A stretch of DNA of 7,542 nt from an uncultured Anaerostipes sp. (GTDB lineage Bacteria > Bacillota > Clostridia > Lachnospirales > Lachnospiraceae). Both the position numbers and the translations under genes were made by a program. Under the pieces are notes generated by a model. It saw only the letters and a program-made list of their open reading frames with translations, ran no database searches and was not told where the DNA came from. The number at the start of each line of letters is the position of its first letter. Position 1 is the first letter of the stretch. The stretch is from positions 1-7,542 of the forward strand of contig CAAEIR010000029.1 of NCBI GenBank assembly GCA_900756035.1, given 5' to 3'. Shown here one piece after another: positions 1 to 6,144 of this stretch.

Positions 1-38
1 ACAAAAAATAAAATAAAAAAATATAACAAATATTAAAA

Positions 39-45
39 AGGAGGA
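39..45 (+). promoter_or_regulatory. Ribosome binding site of the SorE-like dehydrogenase
   Basis: AAGGAGG lies six bases before the ATG at 51 and is a near-perfect Shine-Dalgarno sequence, so it fixes the start. The bases before it (1-38) are almost entirely A and T. No clear promoter can be placed there, so the true promoter or an upstream operon gene may lie outside the window. Confidence 0.85.
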
Positions 46-50
46 GCATT

Positions 51-1310
51 ATGAAAGTTGAAGGCGTAAGAATGTATGGAGCGAAGGATATTCGCCTGGA
101 GGAGTTTGAACTTCCACAAATTAAAGAGGACGAAGTGCTGTTAAAGGTTATGAGTGACAGTATTTGCATGTCAACGTGGAAAGAAGTAAAACTTGGTTCC
201 GGGCATATCCGGGTACCGGATGATATTGCAGAAAAACCGGTATTAATCGGACATGAGTTTTCCGGAGTTATTGAAAAAGTCGGCGCAAAATGGGCAGACG
301 AATATAAAGAGGGAGAGCGATTTGTAGTGCTTCCGGGAATTCCGGATCAGATGGGCGCCCCGGGATATTCCTATGAACATTTTGGAGGAGCGGTAACTTA
401 CTGCATCGTGCCAAATGATGTGATTGAAAAAGGATGTCTTCTTCATTACGCCGGAGATTCTTTCTTTGAGGTTTCTGTTTCTGAGCCGATGTATTGTATT
501 ATTGGTGGTTATAATGCCAATTATCATACAAAAGCCGAAACTCATGAACACTTTATCGGGGCTAAAAAAGATGGAAATATTCTGATTCTCGGTGGATGCG
601 GACCGATGGGGCTTGGAGCAGTGAGTTATGCCCTGGCAATGGAAAACAAGCCGAAGCGAGTTGTTGTAACAGAGATTAATGATGATCGTCTCAATCGTGC
701 AAGAGAAGTTATTTCAGAAGCTGAGGCAAAGGCGGCTGGCGTAGAACTTCATTACGTAAATACTGCAAAAATGGAAGACGAAGTAAAAGAGTTAATGGAT
801 CTGACCGATGGTGTGGGATATCACGATGTATTTGTCTATGCTCCGGTACAAAAAATTGCTGAGACAGGGAATAAAGTAATGGCATTTGACGGATGTATGA
901 ATTTATTTGCAGGACCATCAGACAGTGAATTTTCTGCGGATATGAATCTCTACGATGCACATTACAAGAATACAAAAATTCTGGGATCATCCGGAGGAAT
1001 TAAAGCAGACCTTGAGGAGGCTCTGGACCTGATTGCCAAGAAGAAAGTTAAACCGGCAGTTATGATTACTCATATTGGAGGATTGGATGCTTATGCAGAT
1101 ACAACCCTTCATCTTCCGGAAATTCCGGGAGCCAAGAAACTTATTTATACCCAGTTTCATATGCCATTGACAGCCATTGAAGATTTTCGTAAAATGGGAG
1201 AGGAAAATGAATTATTCACAGAACTTGCAGATGCCTGCGATCGGCATCAGGGGCTGTGGAATAAAGAAGCAGAAGACATTTTATTAAAATATTTTAAGGT
1301 TGAAGTATAG
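51..1310 (+). CDS. SorE-like zinc-dependent medium-chain dehydrogenase (putative L-sorbose-1-phosphate reductase family)
   Basis: Cytosolic NAD(P)-dependent oxidoreductase of 419 residues, of the medium-chain (alcohol dehydrogenase-like) superfamily. It most resembles the L-sorbose-1-phosphate reductase group, which interconverts a keto-sugar phosphate and a hexitol phosphate. The N-terminal GroES-like domain (about 1-150) shows likely catalytic-zinc ligands: Cys39, the GHE motif at 67-69 and Glu145 in a SEP motif. The Rossmann domain (about 175-320) carries the nucleotide motif GCGPMG at 182-187. Glu208 at the end of the second strand favours NAD over NADP (inference). The four-cysteine structural-zinc lobe usual in alcohol dehydrogenases is absent: residues 90-115 contain no cysteine. 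The C-terminal tail beyond about 350 is longer than in simple ADHs. It is followed at 15 bases by a DeoR-family regulator, probably co-transcribed, and lies near a mannitol-type PTS gene, which suggests it acts on the PTS product. The exact substrate cannot be read from the sequence; threonine or polyol dehydrogenase are less likely alternatives. Confidence 0.75.
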   Translation: MKVEGVRMYGAKDIRLEEFELPQIKEDEVLLKVMSDSICMSTWKEVKLGSGHIRVPDDIAEKPVLIGHEFSGVIEKVGAKWADEYKEGERFVVLPGIPDQMGAPGYSYEHFGGAVTYCIVPNDVIEKGCLLHYAGDSFFEVSVSEPMYCIIGGYNANYHTKAETHEHFIGAKKDGNILILGGCGPMGLGAVSYALAMENKPKRVVVTEINDDRLNRAREVISEAEAKAAGVELHYVNTAKMEDEVKELMDLTDGVGYHDVFVYAPVQKIAETGNKVMAFDGCMNLFAGPSDSEFSADMNLYDAHYKNTKILGSSGGIKADLEEALDLIAKKKVKPAVMITHIGGLDAYADTTLHLPEIPGAKKLIYTQFHMPLTAIEDFRKMGEENELFTELADACDRHQGLWNKEAEDILLKYFKVEV

Positions 1311-1325
1311 TATAGGAAGAAGAGT

Positions 1326-2090
1326 ATGTTTGCACGAGAACGGAAGGAAGCCCTGTTAATTTATATGCAGCAGCATAAGAAGGCGAGTATTCGCGAATTA
1401 TCAGGGGAGTTTAGCGTGACCGGGGCAACAATTCGGACCGATCTAAGAGAATTAGAGGGAGAAGGACTGTTGATTCGGACTCACGGAGGAGCAATTTTAA
1501 ACCAGGACACAGTAGAAAAAGAAAGTAAGCTGGCACTGCGCCATGAAGTATATGCAGGAGAGAAGCGCAGAATCGGAAAGAGAGCCAGAGACCTGGTGAA
1601 AGAAGGAGATATTATCCTGATTGACAGTGGAACAACAGCAGCGGAATTTGCCTCTGGTCTTACGACGTTTCGGAATCTGAAAGTTGTTACCAATGATCTT
1701 ACGGTTGCCCTGGAATTACAGCGGACTTCCTACGTTGACGTTGTTTTGATCGGAGGAAGTGTACGCAACGGTTTTGAGTGTACCATTGGTGCTTTCGGAA
1801 TGGAATTTTTAGAACGCATTTCTGTGGATAAAATTTTTATTACCCCGAATGCATTGTCGATTACTCAGGGACTGACAGCTCCTTATGAAGAGACAGCAGC
1901 GATGAAACGTGCAATGTTAAAAACAGCAGCGAACCGGTATATTTTATGCGATAGTTCTAAAATCGGGAAAAAGACATTCTGTAAATTTGCAGATCTGAAA
2001 GAATTTTCGCATTTGATTACTGATGACGGCATCCGTAAGGAGGATGCCGGCGCAATCGAAGATTTGGGATTGCGTGTGATTATGTGTTGA
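1326..2090 (+). CDS. DeoR/GlpR-family transcriptional regulator
   Basis: Cytosolic DNA-binding regulator of 254 residues, the normal length for the DeoR family. These proteins usually repress sugar genes and are released by a phosphorylated sugar. Residues 1-55 form the winged helix-turn-helix, with the family signature running through VTGATIRTDL (31-40) to the HGGA motif (53-56). The C-terminal DeoRC sensor domain shows the sugar-phosphate-binding DSGTT (100-104), TNDL (122-125), LIGGSVR (141-147), the EE...KRAM stretch (188-197) and the CDSSK motif (208-212). The usual FIGADGI-like strand reads FITPNAL at 171-177, a departure in the effector pocket. The start is supported by AGGAAG at 1314-1319, six bases ahead of the ATG. 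The gene sits 15 bases after the dehydrogenase and ends at a strong terminator, so it should be co-transcribed with it. A likely target is the palindrome at 2320-2333 in front of the PTS gene, by inference only. Confidence 0.9.
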   Translation: MFARERKEALLIYMQQHKKASIRELSGEFSVTGATIRTDLRELEGEGLLIRTHGGAILNQDTVEKESKLALRHEVYAGEKRRIGKRARDLVKEGDIILIDSGTTAAEFASGLTTFRNLKVVTNDLTVALELQRTSYVDVVLIGGSVRNGFECTIGAFGMEFLERISVDKIFITPNALSITQGLTAPYEETAAMKRAMLKTAANRYILCDSSKIGKKTFCKFADLKEFSHLITDDGIRKEDAGAIEDLGLRVIMC

Positions 2091-2116
2091 GTTTCCCCAA
2101 AATGAAAAAATAAAAG

Positions 2117-2166
2117 AAGTCACAGGCAATGTATCTGGTAAAAATTGCTTGTGACTTTTGTTGAAT
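2117..2166 (+). terminator. Intrinsic terminator of the dehydrogenase-DeoR unit
   Basis: The arms AAGTCACAGGCAAT (2117-2130) and ATTGCTTGTGACTT (2144-2157) pair over 14 bp with a single G-U wobble, around a 13-base loop. T-rich sequence follows, and A-rich sequence precedes the stem. It begins 26 bases after the stop codon of the DeoR-family gene and should separate that unit from the PTS gene. Confidence 0.88.
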
Positions 2167-2241
2167 TTTGTGCTATTCTATTTTTGACATTTGTGTTATT
2201 TTTCTTGCGTTGTGAAAATAATGACAAATAAAATGAAAAAC

Positions 2242-2262
2242 TTGTCAAAATTTTTTGGACAA
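2242..2262. promoter_or_regulatory. MtlR-box-like inverted repeat upstream of the PTS promoter
   Basis: Half-sites TTGTCAAA (2242-2249) and TTGGACAA (2255-2262) form an imperfect inverted repeat, symmetric at 8 of 10 pairs. As I recall it, the Bacillus MtlR operator is TTGNCACA-N4-TGTGNCAA. The half-sites here match seven and six of eight positions, with a five-base spacer. A further TGACAA at 2222-2227 is an exact inverted copy of TTGTCA (2242-2247). The centre lies about 64 bases before the predicted transcription start, a suitable place for an activator. Binding by the MtlR-type protein encoded at 3921-6005 is inferred. Confidence 0.45.
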
Positions 2263-2280
2263 AGTTACTACTGGCAGTTG

Positions 2281-2309
2281 TGGACGAGTGCCTGAAAACC
2301 GTATATAAT
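2281..2309 (+). promoter_or_regulatory. Predicted sigma-A promoter of the PTS gene
   Basis: A perfect -10 box TATAAT (2304-2309) is preceded at 17 bases by TGGACG (2281-2286), a four-of-six match to the -35 consensus. Transcription should begin near 2316 and give an untranslated leader of about 80 bases. The weak -35 box suits a promoter that needs an activator. Confidence 0.7.
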
Positions 2310-2319
2310 AAGGCTATAA

Positions 2320-2333
2320 GATAACCGGTTATC
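2320..2333. promoter_or_regulatory. Perfect 14-bp palindrome, probable operator
   Basis: GATAACCGGTTATC is its own reverse complement over all 14 bases and begins 10 bases after the TATAAT box, so it covers the predicted start of transcription. This is a classic repressor position. The CG-centred AACCGGTT core recalls LacI-family sites, but the TG/CA ends of a CcpA cre site are missing. The DeoR-family protein encoded just upstream is the nearest candidate ligand. Which protein binds is not shown by the sequence. Confidence 0.6.
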
Positions 2334-2384
2334 CTTTTATGTCACTTTTTTAGTTTAAAAATTGTATTTTAAGAAGTAGAGGAC

Positions 2385-2391
2385 AAGGAGG
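2385..2391 (+). promoter_or_regulatory. Ribosome binding site of the PTS EIICB gene
   Basis: AAGGAGG lies six bases before the ATG at 2398, an optimal Shine-Dalgarno sequence in line with high expression of the transporter. It decides the start codon. Confidence 0.85.
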
Positions 2392-2397
2392 ACTATT

Positions 2398-3807
2398 ATG
2401 GCAAATGAAATGAAAGCCAGGATTCAAAAGTTTGGTGGATTCCTTTCCGGAATGGTAATGCCGAACATTGGTGCCCTGATTGCATGGGGTATTATCACAG
2501 CATTGTTCATTCCTACAGGATATTTTCCAAATGAGGAAATGAACGAGTTGGTAGGACCAACACTTACATATTTAATTCCAATTTTATTTGGTTATACTGG
2601 AGGATATGCAGTATATGGACGCCGAGGAGCAGTTGCCGGTTCCGTTGCTACAATGGGAGTTGTAATCGGAGCTGATGTAACCATGATGATCGGTGGTATG
2701 GTTATGGGACCTCTCGGTGCATGGATCATCAAACAGGTGGACAAAGTATTTGACGGACATGTAAAACCTGGTATGGAGATGTTAGTAGATAACTTCTCAA
2801 TGGGTATTGTTGGTGCGTTGATGATGATTGCAGGATTTAAAATTGTAACTCCTCTTTTCGCAGGAATTACAAATATCCTGACAGTTGGTGTTAACTTTAT
2901 GATCAGCCATAACATCCTGCCATTTACAGAGGTTTTCGTAGTACCTGGACAGGTATTGTTCTTAAATAATGCGATCAACCATGGTATCTTTACACCACTG
3001 GCAATTGAACAGGCAGCAGAAACAGGAAAATCTATTCTGTACTTAGTAGAAGCAAATGGTGGTATGTGGGCAGGTCTGGTATTGGCATTCATGTTCTTTG
3101 GAAAAGGAATGGCAAAGAAATCTGCACCTGGTGCAGCAATCATTCAGATTATCGGTGGTATCGGAGAAGTTTCTTTCCCATACGCATTAATTAAACCAAT
3201 CGTAATTTTAGGACCAATCCTTGGTGGTATCGGAGCACTGTTCTGGTTCCAGATCATGGATGGTGGAGCTGTAGCAGCTGTATCTCCTGGATCTTTAATC
3301 GCTCTGATCGTAATGTCTCCAAAAGGAAAATTATTTGTAAACGTTGCGGGATATGCGATTGCAACAGCAATTTCATTTGTAGTAACAGCATTCTTCCTGA
3401 AACGTGATAACACTCCGGATGAGGATGAGCAGGAAATGCAGGGACTGGATATGAGCCAGTTCGTAGACAGCCATGGTGCTCCGGAAGAAACAGCAGCATC
3501 AGCAGACGTTGTGAAAAAAGATGTAAAGAAAGTAGCATTTGCATGTGACGCAGGTATGGGATCTTCCGCAATGGGAGCATCTATGCTGAAGACACAGTTA
3601 AATAAAGCAGGAGTATTTGTGGATGTGGATCATGTATCCATTCACCAGATTCCGGCAGATGTAGATGTTGTTGTTACAAATACAAACTTGTTAGACGCAG
3701 CAAGGAAAGAAGCGCCGGCAGGAACAACAATTATCGAAATTAAAGAATTCTTAAATGCAGATGAGCATAAAGCAATCGCTGCCAAAATTAAGAATATGAT
3801 GGAATAA
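2398..3807 (+). CDS. Mannitol-family PTS transporter subunit EIICB (substrate probably not plain mannitol)
   Basis: Membrane permease of 469 residues that imports a polyol or sugar and phosphorylates it from a phospho-EIIA. The N-terminal EIIC domain (about 1-335) is hydrophobic with multiple membrane segments and aligns closely with E. coli MtlA: MPNIGA (21-26), WGIITALFIPTG (30-41), NHGIF (194-198) and the GIxE motif with Glu257. A charged linker (about 335-375) leads to the EIIB domain, whose phosphorylation site is Cys383 in ACDAGMGSS (382-390). There is no EIIA domain (E. coli MtlA has about 637 residues), so a separate EIIA is required and none is encoded in the window. Several motifs that are conserved in mannitol permeases are changed: NPGPG reads NGGMW (220-224), GIHEIY reads GIGEVS (254-259), VEPAK reads VVPGQ (181-185) and DMPMF reads DVTMM (93-97). 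Fold and PTS role are secure; mannitol specificity is doubtful. It has its own promoter and is followed by its probable activator. Confidence 0.9.
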   Translation: MANEMKARIQKFGGFLSGMVMPNIGALIAWGIITALFIPTGYFPNEEMNELVGPTLTYLIPILFGYTGGYAVYGRRGAVAGSVATMGVVIGADVTMMIGGMVMGPLGAWIIKQVDKVFDGHVKPGMEMLVDNFSMGIVGALMMIAGFKIVTPLFAGITNILTVGVNFMISHNILPFTEVFVVPGQVLFLNNAINHGIFTPLAIEQAAETGKSILYLVEANGGMWAGLVLAFMFFGKGMAKKSAPGAAIIQIIGGIGEVSFPYALIKPIVILGPILGGIGALFWFQIMDGGAVAAVSPGSLIALIVMSPKGKLFVNVAGYAIATAISFVVTAFFLKRDNTPDEDEQEMQGLDMSQFVDSHGAPEETAASADVVKKDVKKVAFACDAGMGSSAMGASMLKTQLNKAGVFVDVDHVSIHQIPADVDVVVTNTNLLDAARKEAPAGTTIIEIKEFLNADEHKAIAAKIKNMME

Positions 3808-3822
3808 TTAAAAAATAATATC

Positions 3823-3878
3823 AGGGTCAATGGGTCATGTGTTCTATGTTTTCATAAAAGCACATGGCCTTTGGCTCT
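3823..3878 (+). other. Imperfect hairpin between the EIICB and activator genes
   Basis: AGGGTCAA (3823-3830) pairs with TTGGCTCT (3871-3878) and TCATGTG (3835-3841) pairs with CACATGG (3861-3867), with G-U wobbles, a small internal mismatch and one bulge. About 17 pairs form in all, around a 19-base loop. No run of T follows, so it is a poor intrinsic terminator. It may stabilise the 3' end of the transporter mRNA or reduce read-through into the regulator gene; both are inference. Confidence 0.5.
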
Positions 3879-3904
3879 AATCATTATTCAAAGAAAAATG
3901 AGCT

Positions 3905-3911
3905 AAAGGGG
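3905..3911 (+). promoter_or_regulatory. Ribosome binding site of the MtlR-type activator
   Basis: AAAGGGG lies nine bases before the ATG at 3921. A second in-frame ATG at 3930 would leave an 18-base gap, so the upstream ATG is preferred. Confidence 0.65.
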
Positions 3912-3920
3912 TCTTGAGAA

Positions 3921-6005
3921 ATGATAATAATGTCAGCAAGAATCAAAGAGATTATCCAGATCATCATCGAAGAAAAAGGCTATATTACGATGAAAGAAAT
4001 TGCGGGAAAGATGAATATATCCGAGCGGACGGTATATCGTGAGATTCCTGAAGTAACAAGGGTGTTGTCAGAATATGATATCACTCTGGAAACTGTCAGC
4101 AAAAAAGGAATTCACATCATCGGAAAACATGAAAACGTCAAAAAGCTTCTGGAAAATCTCAGTGAGAAAGTTCATATACAGGTCATTGAACCGAGAGAAC
4201 GTATGGGATACATTCTCTTGTATCTTCTGCATGAGGATGATTTTATGAAAGCAGAATCGCTGGCGATTGACCTGGAGACCTCTTTGCCTACGATTCGAAA
4301 TGATTTAAAGAAAATTCAGAATTTAGTTCCGGAATATCGTTTAAAATTAATCCAGAAAAAGGGAGAAGGGATCTATTTAAGCGGTACACGAGTATCCAAA
4401 GATCATCTGTTAGTAAATCTTTTGATGGAAAATGTAGAAATGAGTCAGTGTCTGTTGTGGCTGGAAGGAGATATGGATAAGTCTCATCCGTTCCTTGAAA
4501 AAATGGATCAGTGGGGATACTCAGATGATTTCTGCAAATGCTATCAGATGTTTTCATCGATACAGGATAATATGGAGAATCAAGGATTCTATATGGAAGA
4601 CCAGGCTTACCTGGAATTTGTTATGCTTGTGGCATTGATGATCCGGCGTCATGGCGAACAGGAAGAGGTCGTGGAATCAGAGTATCTTCTTTCGAAAGGA
4701 GAGAAAGAAAAGCAGTGGGCAGTCGATCAGGTGAGAAAAATTGTCGAGCAGACGTTTGACTTTGAATTTCGCGAAAACGAATTATCCTATCTGGCTTTTT
4801 TAGTTCATATTTTTGTTACGAAGAAATCGGGGAAAAAAGCAGTCAGTGGAGATTATCTTCTTCGCTCAAAAGTGGTTGAATTTATTGAGCAGGTGGAAGA
4901 ACATATGGGAATCTATCTGAGTCAGGATCAAAAACTGATGGATGGACTTTTGACTCATATGGATAAGGCGATTAAGCGGACCAGAAGCGGAATGAGCATA
5001 TCCAACCCGGTAATTCGTGAGATTGAAAAAGATTATGAACAGCTGTTTGAAATTATTAAACAAAGTGTGAGTACCGTATTTCCGGACGATTATTTTCCGG
5101 ATGATGAGATAGGATATCTGGTACTCTATTTTGCTGTATCGCTGGATAACATTACTAAAAAAACATTTCGGATTCTGGTAGTGTGTTCCAGCGGAATGGG
5201 CTCATCAAAGATGCTGGCAAGCAGGCTGGAGCGGGAAATTCCGGAGATTTATGTGAGAAAAATTGTATCTTTAATTGGTCTTGGGAAAGAAGATTTAAAT
5301 GATTATGATTTGATTTTATCAACGATTCCTCTGTATCTGGATTCTGAGGCATATTTAAAGGTTTCGCCTCTTTTAAATCAGCAGGAACTTGCACTGGTCA
5401 AAGAAAAAATCAGACGACATAAGCACAGAACTTTGAAACGAATAGAGGAGCGGGAGAAAAACTCAAATCGCTGGGAGGCGATGGATGGATTCCTGGCTCT
5501 CTCTCAGTTAAATCGCTTCACAGAGTATTCGATGTCACTTTTGGCAGATTTTAAGGTGATTCAGGTTCGGAAAGATATGACTCAGGAGGCACTTTATGAA
5601 AAAATCAGCCGGTGGACTACGGATATCGGGATGAATATATCAAAGGAAGAAATGGCGGCTTATTATGAAAGTAAAAATGTGCGGGAATGCTATTTTGTAA
5701 TTCCTGCAACGAAAGTGAGCTATTTTGAATGTTTTTTAAGCAGTATTGAGAAGCCGGCACTTTTAGTCTGTCATTTTGGCGGGGAAGAAGTGGAAGACTG
5801 GCAGAGCGAGGAAAAAATCTGTGCAATGGCAGTATTGTTCTATCCGAGACGGATGGATTCTCTGGAGAGGGAATTTATAGAAAGCATTACCGATTTAATT
5901 ATCGAGGATGGAAATATGATTCAGAAAGTAGAACAGGGAGATGAAGAAGGCATTAAACAGTGTCTGAGCTTTCAGTTTTTGGAACATATTCGTGGAATTG
6001 TGTGA
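3921..6005 (+). CDS. MtlR-type PRD-containing transcriptional activator
   Basis: Cytosolic PTS-controlled regulator of 694 residues, the size of Bacillus MtlR, which activates mannitol genes. Domains in order: helix-turn-helix (about 5-60), a second HTH of the Mga/PRD-linked type (about 95-155), PRD1 (about 175-300), PRD2 (about 310-412), EIIB-Gat-like (about 415-505) and EIIA-Mtl-like (about 545-690). PRD2 keeps the first histidine, His346 in LLTHMDKAIKR, and the EIIB-like domain keeps Cys422 in VVCSSGMGSS. These correspond to His342 and Cys419 of B. subtilis as I recall the numbering. The second PRD2 histidine appears replaced by Tyr403 (EIGYLVLYF), and the EIIA-like histidine by Glu603 (IPATKVSYFECF). 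In PRD1 the expected histidines fall on leucines (about 236 and 294). A constant offset of three to four residues against B. subtilis supports the alignment. The gene lies 113 bases after the transporter gene, probably its target. A BglG-type RNA-binding antiterminator is excluded because the N-terminus is a DNA-binding HTH. Confidence 0.88.
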   Translation: MIIMSARIKEIIQIIIEEKGYITMKEIAGKMNISERTVYREIPEVTRVLSEYDITLETVSKKGIHIIGKHENVKKLLENLSEKVHIQVIEPRERMGYILLYLLHEDDFMKAESLAIDLETSLPTIRNDLKKIQNLVPEYRLKLIQKKGEGIYLSGTRVSKDHLLVNLLMENVEMSQCLLWLEGDMDKSHPFLEKMDQWGYSDDFCKCYQMFSSIQDNMENQGFYMEDQAYLEFVMLVALMIRRHGEQEEVVESEYLLSKGEKEKQWAVDQVRKIVEQTFDFEFRENELSYLAFLVHIFVTKKSGKKAVSGDYLLRSKVVEFIEQVEEHMGIYLSQDQKLMDGLLTHMDKAIKRTRSGMSISNPVIREIEKDYEQLFEIIKQSVSTVFPDDYFPDDEIGYLVLYFAVSLDNITKKTFRILVVCSSGMGSSKMLASRLEREIPEIYVRKIVSLIGLGKEDLNDYDLILSTIPLYLDSEAYLKVSPLLNQQELALVKEKIRRHKHRTLKRIEEREKNSNRWEAMDGFLALSQLNRFTEYSMSLLADFKVIQVRKDMTQEALYEKISRWTTDIGMNISKEEMAAYYESKNVRECYFVIPATKVSYFECFLSSIEKPALLVCHFGGEEVEDWQSEEKICAMAVLFYPRRMDSLEREFIESITDLIIEDGNMIQKVEQGDEEGIKQCLSFQFLEHIRGIV

Positions 6006-6061
6006 TCGGCACTGCGATATTCAACGTACAGGAAAAAATAATAGGATATTTTGAGGAAATA

Positions 6062-6070
6062 TGGTATACT
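6062..6070 (+). promoter_or_regulatory. Extended -10 promoter of homoserine dehydrogenase
   Basis: TGGTATACT matches the extended -10 form TGnTATAAT with one mismatch. No convincing -35 box lies 16-18 bases upstream. It leaves a leader of about 67 bases with no T-box or obvious riboswitch core, and supports separate expression of the downstream gene from the PTS locus. Confidence 0.5.
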
Positions 6071-6130
6071 ACACTTATCTATACAATTCTGTAAAGTCAG
6101 ATGTGAAAATAATCTAAAAATAGAAAAAGA

Positions 6131-6138
6131 AAAGGAAG
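6131..6138 (+). promoter_or_regulatory. Ribosome binding site of hom
   Basis: AAAGGAAG lies six bases before the ATG at 6145. It is a moderate Shine-Dalgarno sequence that supports this start, which places the nucleotide-binding motif at the expected distance from the N-terminus. Confidence 0.7.
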
Positions 6139-6144
6139 TGTATC

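Noticed and set aside
2184..2189. TTGACA as a second -35 box for the PTS gene
   Set aside because: It is a perfect -35 hexamer, but 16-18 bases downstream there is only GC-containing sequence unlike a -10 box. The TGGACG/TATAAT pair is better placed.
2320..2333. Palindrome as a CcpA cre site
   Set aside because: The CG centre and the inner A/T agree, but the TG and CA ends required by the cre consensus are absent.
2592..3143. Minus-strand open frame of 183 codons opposite the EIICB gene
   Set aside because: It is antisense to conserved membrane segments of the transporter, and its Pro/Thr/Ile-rich composition mirrors the Gly/Met/Val-rich sense strand. No domain is recognisable.
6006..6144. 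T-box or amino-acid-responsive leader in front of hom
   Set aside because: The gap is only 139 bases and contains no T-box core (AGGGTGGNACCGCG-like) and no terminator-like stem.
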